From Paracrocinitomix mangrovi (GTDB lineage: Bacteria > Bacteroidota > Bacteroidia > Flavobacteriales_D > Crocinitomicaceae): 64,000 nt of DNA. Location: contig NZ_CP091819.1 of the NCBI RefSeq assembly GCF_019740355.2, positions 1,054,001 to 1,118,000 of the forward strand. Direction: 5' to 3'. The position numbers and the translations under genes are program-made. Each line of letters starts with the position of its first letter. The stretch's first letter is position 1. The notes beneath the pieces were generated by a model. It was not told the DNA's origin. It made no database searches and saw nothing but the letters and a program-made list of their open reading frames with translations. Positions 54,158-63,465 of this stretch are shown in pieces.

Positions 54158-56557
54158 ATGACCAGAACACTACTCACCATATTACTATTAACTCTCGGAG
54201 TAACAGCTTTTCCCCAAAAGCCCGGCCAATCTGATGTGAAGGGAGAAATTTATGGAAACATAAAAGATTCTATCACAAATCAACCTATTGCTTACGCAAC
54301 TGTAATGGCTTTAAAAGATACTACTACAAAGGTAGTTGGCGGAATTGTGAGTGGTGATGCAGGTGAATTTTCAATACCTAATTTACCTTTAGGAAAATAC
54401 ACATTAAAGGTCACATTTGTTGGATATAACACACTTTTCTTTCCAGATATTGAACTGACTGAAAATGCTTCAACTTATCAATTAAAAGATTTAAGCCTTG
54501 CTCCTACAACCCTCGGAAAAGTTGATGTTTACGGTGGAACACCAGATATCACTTATGAAATTGATAAAAAAGTGGTGAACGTAGAAGATATGCAGAATAC
54601 AGCAGGGCAAACTGCTATTGAGATTTTAGCCAATATTCCATCTGTAACAGTGAATTCAGATGGTTCCATCTCATTGAGAGGTAGCAGTAGTTTTACCTTG
54701 TTAATTGATGGAATTCCTACCACGCTTGAAGCGTCAGATGCACTTGCAACAATACCTGCCAGCAATATTCAAGACATTGAAATCATTACAAACCCTTCAG
54801 CAAAGTTTAATGCAGAGGGAACTTCAGGTGTGATCAACATTATAACTAAGAAAAATAAATTACAAGGAATCAGTTGTTTAATCAATGCCAGTGCAGGTAG
54901 ATTTGACAATTACAACGGAGACGTAGCCTTATCATTTAAAAAAGAAAAAGTTTCATTCAATTTAACTGCTAAATACAACCAAAGAAGTAGACCAAGTGAT
55001 GAATCTTCTATTAGAACCACAACTTATGATAGTTTGGTAAATAGACTTGAAAGTGATGGATATAATGATCACAAAAGAAATTCTTGGGGTGGATCAGCAA
55101 GCTTTCAATACAATCCAAATAACAGTCATAATCTTGTTATCAGCTCTGAGTTCACTTCAACCTTAATGAGATTCATCAATGAAACTAATTACTACAGTTA
55201 TGATGATGACACTTTAATGGATCAATTTTTTACCAATTCTCACCCTCATATTGAGATATTGGGAAGCTCAAACAATATTTATTATCAACACAATATCAAA
55301 AGAAATAAGAAGCATTATATCGCATTTACTGCTATTGCCAATCTTAGATCTGTTGTGCAAAATGATTCTACGCTTACCTATGAAGAAAATGGTGACCTAA
55401 AAGCGGGGAATATATACACAGAGGTTGGTCCTTCAAACCTTTACAGAGTAAATGTTGATTATGCTTTACCATTTAAAAACGGTAACAAGTTTGAAACAGG
55501 TTTACAAGCTCAATTTGGTAAAAGTGGTGATATAGGTAAAAACTACAACTATAACGATACAACAGGTGTTTATGATTTAAATGCACTTTTTAGCTCGGAT
55601 GTTGATTATGTGAGAGATGTACATGCAGCATACGCCATTTTCGGAGGAAAACATAAGAAAATTGGATATCAAGCAGGTTTAAGAGCCGAATACACTTATA
55701 GAACTATTAGTTCAACTCAGGCAATTGAATTTACAACAATCAAAAGACTAGACTTGTTTCCTTCTGCTCACATGTCATATAGTTTTGATAATAAAAGTCA
55801 AATTTTGATGAGTTATTCCAGAAGAATTGAAAGACCTAGAAGCTGGTTCTTTGAGCCTTTTATTACCTGGGAAAGCCTTTACAGTGTTAGAAGCGGAAAT
55901 CCAAATCTACAACCAGAGTACATCAATGCATTTGAATTGAGTTTTATGCAACCTTTAAAAAAGAAAGGTTTTTACAGTTTTGAAGGATATTACAGAAGCA
56001 ATTCTAATGTAATCAACAGAATCAGTACAGTTTATGAAGATGGTATATTAATTAGAAAACCCTACAACATTGGAACTGCTTTGTCTGGTGGAGTTGAAGG
56101 ATCATTTAATTACTCATTTACTGAATGGTATAAGTTGAATTTAGGTTTCAACACCTATTATTATCAATTATCAGGTTCATTGGATGATGTAGATTATAGC
56201 GCAGAATCATTTAACTGGAATACAAGACTAACAAACACCTTTAACTTCAAAGGATGGATGCTACAGTTTGTAAGTAGTTATAGAAGCGGATCTGTTACTG
56301 CTCAGGGAGAAAGCCAAGGTTCATTTGAACAGGATATTTCCTTAAAAAAGAGCTTTTATAAAAACAAACTAACTTTCAACTTGCAAGGAAGAAACATACT
56401 TGGAACTGAAAGACGAGTTGATTATTCTTACACACAAAACGTATATGTTGAAGATTACAGATATCCGAGAGCACCAATGATTATGTTGACAGTATCATTG
56501 AAACTTAATAATTACGAAAAGGTACAGGATAGAAATCAAAATCTGGACGACTTCTAA
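54158..56557 (+). CDS. TonB-dependent outer-membrane receptor with carboxypeptidase-regulatory-like domain
   Basis: 799 residues. Signal peptide ends TAFPQ; residues about 28-115 are a carboxypeptidase-regulatory-like domain (GNIKDSITNQPIAYATVMALKD, GKYTLKVTFVGY); the plug follows (AIEILANIPSVTVNSDGSISLRG, LLIDGIPT, IQDIEIITNPSAKFNAEGTSGVINI) at about 145-240; the rest is a beta-barrel of the group annotated outer-membrane beta-barrel protein family. A TonB box is not obvious. Substrate cannot be stated; no SusD partner is adjacent. Convergent with the GT2 gene, sharing 4 bp. Confidence 0.88.
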   Translation: MTRTLLTILLLTLGVTAFPQKPGQSDVKGEIYGNIKDSITNQPIAYATVMALKDTTTKVVGGIVSGDAGEFSIPNLPLGKYTLKVTFVGYNTLFFPDIELTENASTYQLKDLSLAPTTLGKVDVYGGTPDITYEIDKKVVNVEDMQNTAGQTAIEILANIPSVTVNSDGSISLRGSSSFTLLIDGIPTTLEASDALATIPASNIQDIEIITNPSAKFNAEGTSGVINIITKKNKLQGISCLINASAGRFDNYNGDVALSFKKEKVSFNLTAKYNQRSRPSDESSIRTTTYDSLVNRLESDGYNDHKRNSWGGSASFQYNPNNSHNLVISSEFTSTLMRFINETNYYSYDDDTLMDQFFTNSHPHIEILGSSNNIYYQHNIKRNKKHYIAFTAIANLRSVVQNDSTLTYEENGDLKAGNIYTEVGPSNLYRVNVDYALPFKNGNKFETGLQAQFGKSGDIGKNYNYNDTTGVYDLNALFSSDVDYVRDVHAAYAIFGGKHKKIGYQAGLRAEYTYRTISSTQAIEFTTIKRLDLFPSAHMSYSFDNKSQILMSYSRRIERPRSWFFEPFITWESLYSVRSGNPNLQPEYINAFELSFMQPLKKKGFYSFEGYYRSNSNVINRISTVYEDGILIRKPYNIGTALSGGVEGSFNYSFTEWYKLNLGFNTYYYQLSGSLDDVDYSAESFNWNTRLTNTFNFKGWMLQFVSSYRSGSVTAQGESQGSFEQDISLKKSFYKNKLTFNLQGRNILGTERRVDYSYTQNVYVEDYRYPRAPMIMLTVSLKLNNYEKVQDRNQNLDDF

Positions 56558-58503
56558 CGATCCAATTGATTGAAGTTTCTAAAGATGATTTTTAAATCCA
56601 TTAGAAAGGAATGATTTTTTGCATAGATCAGATTCATTCTGGAAATTGAGTCTTCATCTACATTAGCACTAGGAAGTACCATCTCACAAGTTAAAACACC
56701 TCTTTTAATGGATGGCAGTTTTAAGTTTGAAGCATGATGAATAGGTGCATATCCTACAAATGAAAGTTTACCTATAAAAATGCCTAACATGTTCTTTAAA
56801 AATTGTCCTTTCTTCTTGTAAAGAAAGATCAACACAGGAGACAATACCATTAAAATCAAAGACAAACCAACATCAATCATTCTCTTGTTTCTTCTATTAG
56901 CAGGTTTATTAATGCGATTGATATCCATCACATATAAATCTCCTTTAGAATCAATTGAATTACTCCCTATTAAGAATGAAGATTCTGGCTGAGCGATTTT
57001 AAAATCTACATCCCTCTCCTCTAACTCTAACATCTTACTAATGATACTTCCGGCAGAAACATTTTTAGCACAAAATATTACCTCATCTATATTGTGAATA
57101 TCAATCACCTGATCTAGTTGATTAATTGTTCCGATAAATTTTTGATCAGATTTTTCATCTGCAGAAGACAAAAAACGAACAGATTGTATTTTGCTATTGG
57201 TTTGTAATAAAATTTGATGAACTCTTTCTGATTCCTCAGCATCACCAACAATTGCAAAACGCTTGTTTTTAGCCCCTCCTATCCTATAATTTTCACCCAC
57301 TAAATTGTGCAATATCAATCTTGAAACAATGTAATAAACGGTTACCCAGGTTCCCCCCATTAATATGATTAACCTTGAAAATTGATAATCCTTACTTAAA
57401 AGGGCGTAAACCACAAGAATGACAGCTGTTCCTACTAAAGCACCAATTATATTCTTAATTAACCTAATTGGTTTATCATATCCGCCAACAAATATTTGAG
57501 ATAAGAACCATACGGCTCCATATACCGGCAAAGCAACAAATAACAACTGTTCAGGAATGAGTTTATTTTCAATCTGCATATAATTCTGAGCAATTAAAAA
57601 CAAGCCAAGAATGATGCAAATAATGTCTATAAACGGAATGAATGCTTTTTTAACAAACCTACTTACCAAGGCCAAGCTAGCTCTGAAATAGATAGCCATA
57701 TTGATAAGAAAGGAGTATAATCTTGCGTTTTTTTCAGAGAAATGTTTACGCGCAAAAATGATCATTGCATTGTAAAACACAAACACATAATTGACGCTAC
57801 TTTTCTTGGTACTTTCTCCTTTGTAATGGATGATTCTTGTTCCCGGATAATAATAATTCTTATATCCACCTAAAATGATGCGATAACTCAAATCAATATC
57901 TTCTCCGTACATGAAAAAATTCTCATCCAGTAAACCAACTTTATCCAATGCCTCTTTACGCATAAGCATAAAAGCACCTGATAATATCTCAATTTCATGA
58001 GTTTCATTTTTATCTAGATAAGACAAGTGATATTTCCCAAATTTCTTTGATCTTGGAAATAATCTGGACAAACCAAAAATCTTGTAAAATGCAACTTTAG
58101 GAGTTGGCAACCCCCTTTTTGATTCAGGTAAAAAATTACCTTTCCCATCAATCATTTTAACTCCTAAACCTCCAGCATCAGGATGTTCATCCATAAATGC
58201 CACTACTTTTTGAAAAGTATCTTCTTCTACAATTGTATCGGGATTGAGCAATAATACATATTTGCCCTTTGAAATTTTAATTGCTTGATTATTGGCTCTT
58301 GAGAAACCAACATTATCCTTATTTGCAATTAACTGAACCTCCGGGAATTTGGATCTGACCATATCCAGTGAGCCATCAATTGAATTGTTATCCACTACAA
58401 AAACTTCTCCTTCAACATGCTTTAAAGCTGTATAAACAGAATTCAAACATTGCTCAAGAAAAAACTCAACGTTATAGTTAACTATGATAACAGATAATTG
58501 CAT
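56554..58503 (-). CDS. GT2 glycosyltransferase fused to a degenerate phosphoglycosyltransferase-like domain
   Basis: 649 residues. GT2 domain at about 1-235: LSVIIVNYNVEFFLEQCL, VVDNNSIDGS, ANNQAIKISKGKYVLLLNPDT, and MYGEDIDLSYRI. Four to five membrane helices follow at about 260-410, then a nucleotide/CoA-binding-like domain (RFAIVGDAEESERVHQIL, IDEVIFCAKN), as in polyprenyl-phosphate glycosylphosphotransferases. The C-terminus begins like their catalytic domain (KRMIDVGLSLILMVLSPVLI) but jumps straight to a GKLSFVGYAP segment, so the catalytic middle is absent. Probably an active glycosyltransferase with a non-catalytic PGT-like tail. First start codon at 58503 is clear; 4 bp from the next gene. 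Confidence 0.85.
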   Translation of the reverse strand: MQLSVIIVNYNVEFFLEQCLNSVYTALKHVEGEVFVVDNNSIDGSLDMVRSKFPEVQLIANKDNVGFSRANNQAIKISKGKYVLLLNPDTIVEEDTFQKVVAFMDEHPDAGGLGVKMIDGKGNFLPESKRGLPTPKVAFYKIFGLSRLFPRSKKFGKYHLSYLDKNETHEIEILSGAFMLMRKEALDKVGLLDENFFMYGEDIDLSYRIILGGYKNYYYPGTRIIHYKGESTKKSSVNYVFVFYNAMIIFARKHFSEKNARLYSFLINMAIYFRASLALVSRFVKKAFIPFIDIICIILGLFLIAQNYMQIENKLIPEQLLFVALPVYGAVWFLSQIFVGGYDKPIRLIKNIIGALVGTAVILVVYALLSKDYQFSRLIILMGGTWVTVYYIVSRLILHNLVGENYRIGGAKNKRFAIVGDAEESERVHQILLQTNSKIQSVRFLSSADEKSDQKFIGTINQLDQVIDIHNIDEVIFCAKNVSAGSIISKMLELEERDVDFKIAQPESSFLIGSNSIDSKGDLYVMDINRINKPANRRNKRMIDVGLSLILMVLSPVLIFLYKKKGQFLKNMLGIFIGKLSFVGYAPIHHASNLKLPSIKRGVLTCEMVLPSANVDEDSISRMNLIYAKNHSFLMDLKIIFRNFNQLDR

Positions 58504-58507
58504 TTAG

Positions 58508-59797
58508 CTACTTCTTCAGTTTTATCAGTTCACTTTCTTCAATCAAAGCTGTATAAGCATTGATTTGGCCATAGTGTAAACGTGTCCAAATAGGTCTTAT
58601 TACGCCATTGTGGGCTGAAATGTTTGTGTAATCACCAAAAAAGATCTTTGGGTTTGGTTTAAATGGAGTTTTACTGATCTTAATATTGTCGAAATGTTCT
58701 CCTCCATCTCTGGAAACAGCTAGATAAACATCCGTTTCACGATCATTATCATGCTCGCGTCTGTCATAAAAAACAAAATATAAATAACCGTTTGTTTGAT
58801 CAATGGTCATCCAACTTAAAAATTGATGATGCCTGGAAGTGTCTGTGTTAACTCTGATTCTGTCACACCAGGTTTTACCGCCATCCTTTGATTTCATCAA
58901 CCAGATATCAGTATCATTCTCTCCATTTTTTTGATCGGCCCAATTAACATAGAGGGTACCACGGTGTTCAGATTGACTCAAATCACAGGCCGTGACCGGC
59001 AAACCATTACAACGATAAATTCCCGGAATATTGATCACCCATCCCATTGGTTGATCCATAATAAACACTTCCTTTTCTAGCCAACTTTCACCTTCATCTA
59101 AAGACATATTGAACCAAAGTGAATCATTGCGTGCCCAAACCACATAAATCTCACCGTTTGGTCCAACTGATGGCACTGCTCCTTCTGCTGTTCTATCATC
59201 ATCCAAACAATTTCCGTCATAATAAGATATATCAACAGGTTCAGACCAGTTTTTACCATCTAATGTTTTAGAAAACATGATATTACTTTTGTCCTTATCC
59301 AGTTTTGAATCATAAGCATCAAACTGTGTCCAGGTCATGTATAAATGATTATTCTGTCTATTAACAGCTACCCACTCCTTGTCATGATATTTATCGTTTG
59401 GAGCAGTTCTACCATGTTTCCAACATCTTCCTTTGATACTTTTAGAATATTGCCCAACCATTCCTCCTATTAAGTGCTCACCTTTAATATTTGACAGATG
59501 GAAATAATAATATCTCTCAAGTGTATCAATCACCATGCACGGGTCGCCATTCACTCCATATTTGGAACCAATTGATTTAGATTTCCAGGTTTTTCCTCCG
59601 TCAGTGGAATAGTAATAGTCATTCATCACTGTTCCGGCAATCACTTCATTTGTATTTTTTGGATTGATACAAATAGAAGGTTCTACTTGAGAATAAGGAT
59701 ATTTTGCACCCCTAGGCTTGGGTAGCATTATATTCTCAAATTGGGCAAATGATTGAAAGCACCACAAAAATGCAATGATGTAAAGTATTTTTCTCAT
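58508..59797 (-). CDS. Exported BNR-repeat (sialidase-fold) protein
   Basis: About 429 residues from the ATG at 59797, which opens a signal peptide ending QSFAQ. Asp-box repeats S-x-D-x-G-x-x-W/F are visible: STDGGKTWKS (about 68), SLDEGESWLE, KSKDGGKTWCDR and SRDGGEHFDN, spaced as in six-bladed sialidase-type propellers. Catalytic sialidase residues (Arg triad with FRIP) cannot be confirmed: an FRIP motif is not seen. It is probably a glycan-binding or hydrolytic propeller rather than a proven sialidase. Lies between the GT2 fusion and tamL in the same direction with gaps of 4 bp each. Confidence 0.8.
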   Translation of the reverse strand: MRKILYIIAFLWCFQSFAQFENIMLPKPRGAKYPYSQVEPSICINPKNTNEVIAGTVMNDYYYSTDGGKTWKSKSIGSKYGVNGDPCMVIDTLERYYYFHLSNIKGEHLIGGMVGQYSKSIKGRCWKHGRTAPNDKYHDKEWVAVNRQNNHLYMTWTQFDAYDSKLDKDKSNIMFSKTLDGKNWSEPVDISYYDGNCLDDDRTAEGAVPSVGPNGEIYVVWARNDSLWFNMSLDEGESWLEKEVFIMDQPMGWVINIPGIYRCNGLPVTACDLSQSEHRGTLYVNWADQKNGENDTDIWLMKSKDGGKTWCDRIRVNTDTSRHHQFLSWMTIDQTNGYLYFVFYDRREHDNDRETDVYLAVSRDGGEHFDNIKISKTPFKPNPKIFFGDYTNISAHNGVIRPIWTRLHYGQINAYTALIEESELIKLKK

Positions 59798-59801
59798 ACC
59801 A

Positions 59802-62654
59802 CTAAAATGGATATCCAATTCCGAAATTAAAGGCTAATCTGTGAGGTAAAACGTAGTTTACTTTTACTCCATTAGCATCAACTTTAAAGTTGCTGTAATA
59901 TTGATCCTTGGCTGTTAACCACCATCTTTCTCCTGCATCCAGATATGGATTATACAACGCCCAGGCAAGATCTAATCGAATGATTAAGAATTCAATGTCA
60001 TATCTAAAACCATAACCGGCTCCAATAGCAACTTGTTTATAGAAATCATCAAATCTGAAAACACCAGGATCAAAAGCCAAAGATGGATCGGCTTGTAGTT
60101 TCCATATATTCCCGATATCCATAAATAATGCTCCGTGTAATGAACCGGTCATTCTAAATCTCCATTCCAGGTTCAATTCCAATTTAAGGTCTCCAATTTG
60201 TGTAGATGTAGCGTTAGGATCTTTGTAAGTTTGGGTTCCACCCGGCGCCATAGTTCTAGCAGGAAAAGCCCTAATATCGTTAGATCCTCCAGCAACAAAA
60301 CTCTCTGTATAAGGCAATGAAATTCCATTACCATAAGCAAACCCTACTCCACCAATAAACCTGTACACCATTCTTTGATACCTGCTTATGTATTGATTAA
60401 ATACCAGCGTATTCTCAAATCGCATGAACTGTGCAAAAGGCACTCCTAACACATGTTTTCCTTCTTCATTAAAGGAAGGAACAAATGCTGAATCCTGATC
60501 TGCTGCAGCAAAAATGCTATTCATTACTAAACCAGCCGCTCTAAGGTCAAAAACATTACTAATTGCATGATTTTTAAGTTTCTTTCCTTTGTTAGAATCC
60601 TGAGATTTTTTACGAGTACTAGAATAATCGTGGTTAAAATTCAATATCCCAATTGAAAAGAAATCAGAATATGAGTTAATTAAGAATGGGTCATTTGTTT
60701 GAATCAGGTTTAAATTAAATAGTGAATCCTTATCCAACGTTACGTAATTAAGGCTGAGCGGAGAAACCGTTATAATCTGAGTCATACTGGCAGACCAAAA
60801 CTCCCATTTATAACCAAATTCACCAATATGTCTTTTAAACTCCTGTCTTCTTTGATAGTTATAAGAGAGATTCATTTCGGTGGTTGGTAACATCCTTTTA
60901 GAAACATTCTCTTGCATTTTTTTGGTCATTGGATATAACTTCGGAATCCTGTATTTAATTTCCGGTCCCCATTCAAATGTGTTCAAACCTCTAAAATCAA
61001 AACGCTTTGTTCCTTCTTCACCTGTTCCTACAACCAATGGCTGAGATTGAAAACCACCTTCCATGGTAATTTGTAATTGATTAGCCGCTTTAAAGAGGTT
61101 TTTATTTGTATAAGACACCATACCGGATACCCCAAGAATACTACTGGTATTGGTTGCTCTAGGCTCAGCATTAAAAAATTGCTTTGGAGTAGGCGTCATT
61201 TCATAAGTAACATCCACTGTGTTTCCTAGCGGTTTTCCAGGTGTGACATAAACGTCAGCCACAACTCTGGAAAAAATATCCAACCTATAAAAGCCCTGAT
61301 ATGATCTGTCTACATAATAGTTTTTTGCATAATGCGGATAATCTGCCTCCGTGTGTTCAAGAAAGTTTTGCTTATCCAACAAATAAGGATCTATAAATGG
61401 CTCTTCATTGAAAATGAAATATCCTTTGTAATTAATATTGGTATCAATAAACTTCTGAAACACCTTTAAATCATGATCTTTCCTGATATCCTTATTAAGA
61501 TTAATAAACTGTTTGGTAATAACAGTATCCACGATATAAAGCGTATCCAGCAATTGATAAGTACCGTCATTTTTCTTAATCTCCAATCCTAACTTTTTAC
61601 ATCTCTCTTTGTACAATTCATAGTCTTTAAATGACAAGGAATCAGGATTGTGTAAAACATAGGTTACGTCATTTATCAGATAAGGATGATGAGTAGTAAG
61701 TACAGTATCTTTTGAATAAACATCAATGATTTTTTTCTTTTTCACGAATATCACCACATCTGCCTTATAGTCTCCAACTGTAGTATCAACAACATAATTG
61801 ATGTAATTCTCTGTAAAACCAAAATAGGCTTCATCTAAAAGAAAGGATGTAAATTTTGATCTTTCTTCTTCCAAATTATCCTCATCTAACAATGCTCCTT
61901 CTTTAAGCAAAGACTCATTGTTTTCCAAATAACCTTTTTTCTTGTTGTAGTACATATCCTTTACTCTTCGGGTATAAGGATCATCATCAAAGGTGATTTT
62001 ATTAATAACATAAGGTCTGCCCGGCTTGATATAGTATTTAACGGTCGCCTTTTTCTTTTTGGGTTTTAGGTATTCAATTGAATCCGTAATCTCAGCATAT
62101 CTAAATCCTTTCTGAGATAGAAAAATCTTCATCTGATCTTCACATTTGTGAATTTTAGCTGTGTCCACAATTACAGGCGCTTCGCCCCAACGAGTTCTTA
62201 CCCAATGTCTCCAACCCAATTTTACATCCTTAGGTTTATATACTTTTTGACGGTAATACTCCTTGCCTTTTTCTCTTGCCTTCTTGATTCGTTTTTCATT
62301 AACCTCATTGACTTTTTTACGCTTCTTTTCAACCTTTTTATCGTGCTTTACTTTTTTGCGCTCAACCTGTTTGTTGTATTTGTTTGTGTCAATGCTGTTA
62401 TAGAATCTCAGTTTGAACTTCATCCCTAGAAACTTAGAATTTCTTCTAGGTTGAACTAACTCTTCTACCTCCCATTCTTTGATTTGGGGATGACTTTCTT
62501 CCCATTCTGCCGTAGAATCGCCATCTGCCATGTAATAGATTTCACTTTTCTTTAAAAGATACTTTCCATCAGGCACATATTTAGCTTGTCTACAGCTGGT
62601 AATCACTAATCCAAGCAATAAAAACATGAAATATTTGAAAAACCGAAGATCCAT
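59802..62654 (-). CDS. tamL: TamL-like BamA-superfamily outer-membrane lipoprotein
   Basis: 950 residues. A lipoprotein signal with VITSC (about 17-21), then CRQAKYVPDGKYLLKKSEI, the typical start of Bacteroidota TamL. POTRA-like domains follow (KFRYAEITD-type strand, YYIKPGRPYVINKITFDDD, DVYVTPGKPLGNTVDVTYEM), and from about 480 a 16-strand BamA-type barrel with the lid motif region and a terminal YPF. Residues about 95-145 are an unusually Lys/Arg/Glu-rich coiled segment. TamL is proposed to act with TamB in outer-membrane protein or lipid transport. The divergent neighbour, an RNA methyltransferase gene, is a frequent partner of this gene in the phylum. Confidence 0.88.
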   Translation of the reverse strand: MDLRFFKYFMFLLLGLVITSCRQAKYVPDGKYLLKKSEIYYMADGDSTAEWEESHPQIKEWEVEELVQPRRNSKFLGMKFKLRFYNSIDTNKYNKQVERKKVKHDKKVEKKRKKVNEVNEKRIKKAREKGKEYYRQKVYKPKDVKLGWRHWVRTRWGEAPVIVDTAKIHKCEDQMKIFLSQKGFRYAEITDSIEYLKPKKKKATVKYYIKPGRPYVINKITFDDDPYTRRVKDMYYNKKKGYLENNESLLKEGALLDEDNLEEERSKFTSFLLDEAYFGFTENYINYVVDTTVGDYKADVVIFVKKKKIIDVYSKDTVLTTHHPYLINDVTYVLHNPDSLSFKDYELYKERCKKLGLEIKKNDGTYQLLDTLYIVDTVITKQFINLNKDIRKDHDLKVFQKFIDTNINYKGYFIFNEEPFIDPYLLDKQNFLEHTEADYPHYAKNYYVDRSYQGFYRLDIFSRVVADVYVTPGKPLGNTVDVTYEMTPTPKQFFNAEPRATNTSSILGVSGMVSYTNKNLFKAANQLQITMEGGFQSQPLVVGTGEEGTKRFDFRGLNTFEWGPEIKYRIPKLYPMTKKMQENVSKRMLPTTEMNLSYNYQRRQEFKRHIGEFGYKWEFWSASMTQIITVSPLSLNYVTLDKDSLFNLNLIQTNDPFLINSYSDFFSIGILNFNHDYSSTRKKSQDSNKGKKLKNHAISNVFDLRAAGLVMNSIFAAADQDSAFVPSFNEEGKHVLGVPFAQFMRFENTLVFNQYISRYQRMVYRFIGGVGFAYGNGISLPYTESFVAGGSNDIRAFPARTMAPGGTQTYKDPNATSTQIGDLKLELNLEWRFRMTGSLHGALFMDIGNIWKLQADPSLAFDPGVFRFDDFYKQVAIGAGYGFRYDIEFLIIRLDLAWALYNPYLDAGERWWLTAKDQYYSNFKVDANGVKVNYVLPHRLAFNFGIGYPF

Positions 62655-62663
62655 TTATAAATC

Positions 62664-62671
62664 TATCTTTG
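62664..62671 (+). promoter_or_regulatory. Putative -7 promoter element for the RNA methyltransferase gene
   Basis: TATCTTTG matches TAnnTTTG, 60 bp before the ATG at 62731; a TTTG at 62634-62637 could be the -33 element although the 26-bp spacer is long. Confidence 0.5.
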
Positions 62672-62730
62672 CAGTAGCCTATTTTTAGTGATTAATGTTG
62701 CTAACACAGACAAAAATAACCGAATAAAAG

Positions 62731-63465
62731 ATGTCTCTCTCAAAAAATGAAATAAAATTGCTTAAAAGCCTGCAACAGAAAAAATTCAGGAATTCTGAAC
62801 AAACTTTTGTAGTAGAGGGAATCAAAATGGTAAATGAGCTTTTGAAATCTGAAAAACAAGAGATTACAGCCATTTATCACACAGCTGAATATGAAACCAA
62901 TCATCCAAAAGCAAGGCTTATTTCTAAAGGAGAATTGGAACGCATATCTGGATTAAAATCACCAAATGCGGTGTTAGCTACAGTTAAAATTCCAGATGAA
63001 AAACAACTTAATACCCCAAATGATTCTTTTGTAATCCTATTAGACAATGTGAATGATCCGGGAAATCTTGGAACGATTATTAGAACTGCCGATTGGTTTG
63101 GAATTAATACAGTAATTTGTTCTGAAGACACCGTTGATTGCTATAATCCAAAGGTGGTACAATCTTCAATGGGAGCAATTTTTAGACAAGAAATAAGCTA
63201 CTTAAACTTAATGGATGCTGTTAAAAAATTAATTGCAGCAGGATACACAATTCTTGGAGCTGATATGGATGGGGAGGATTTATACACTTATAATTTTCCT
63301 GATAAATGTGCCTTGATAATGGGGTCTGAATCGCACGGATTATCTGATGAATTAAAGTCGCATCTTACCAGAATTACGATTCCAAAATTTGGTGATACAG
63401 AGTCTTTAAATGTTGCTCAGGCTGCAGGGATTATTATGTCTGCTTACCGAATGAAAAAGCAGTAA
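62731..63465 (+). CDS. TrmH/SpoU-family RNA 2'-O-methyltransferase
   Basis: 244 residues. SPOUT trefoil-knot motifs: motif 1 LLDNVNDPGNLGTIIRTADWFG (about 107-128), motif 2 ALIMGSESHGLSDELK (about 190-205) and motif 3 SLNVAQAAGIIM (about 222-233). An N-terminal L30e-like substrate-binding part precedes them (FRNSEQTFVVEGIKMVNELL). It methylates a ribose in rRNA or tRNA; which residue cannot be told from sequence. Starts 76 bp from divergent tamL. ATG at 62731 gives family-typical length. Confidence 0.92.
   Translation: MSLSKNEIKLLKSLQQKKFRNSEQTFVVEGIKMVNELLKSEKQEITAIYHTAEYETNHPKARLISKGELERISGLKSPNAVLATVKIPDEKQLNTPNDSFVILLDNVNDPGNLGTIIRTADWFGINTVICSEDTVDCYNPKVVQSSMGAIFRQEISYLNLMDAVKKLIAAGYTILGADMDGEDLYTYNFPDKCALIMGSESHGLSDELKSHLTRITIPKFGDTESLNVAQAAGIIMSAYRMKKQ

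Noticed and set aside
58508-59797. Firm call as a sialidase (neuraminidase)
   Set aside because: Asp-boxes are clear but the FRIP motif and the Arg triad could not be identified, so only the fold is claimed.
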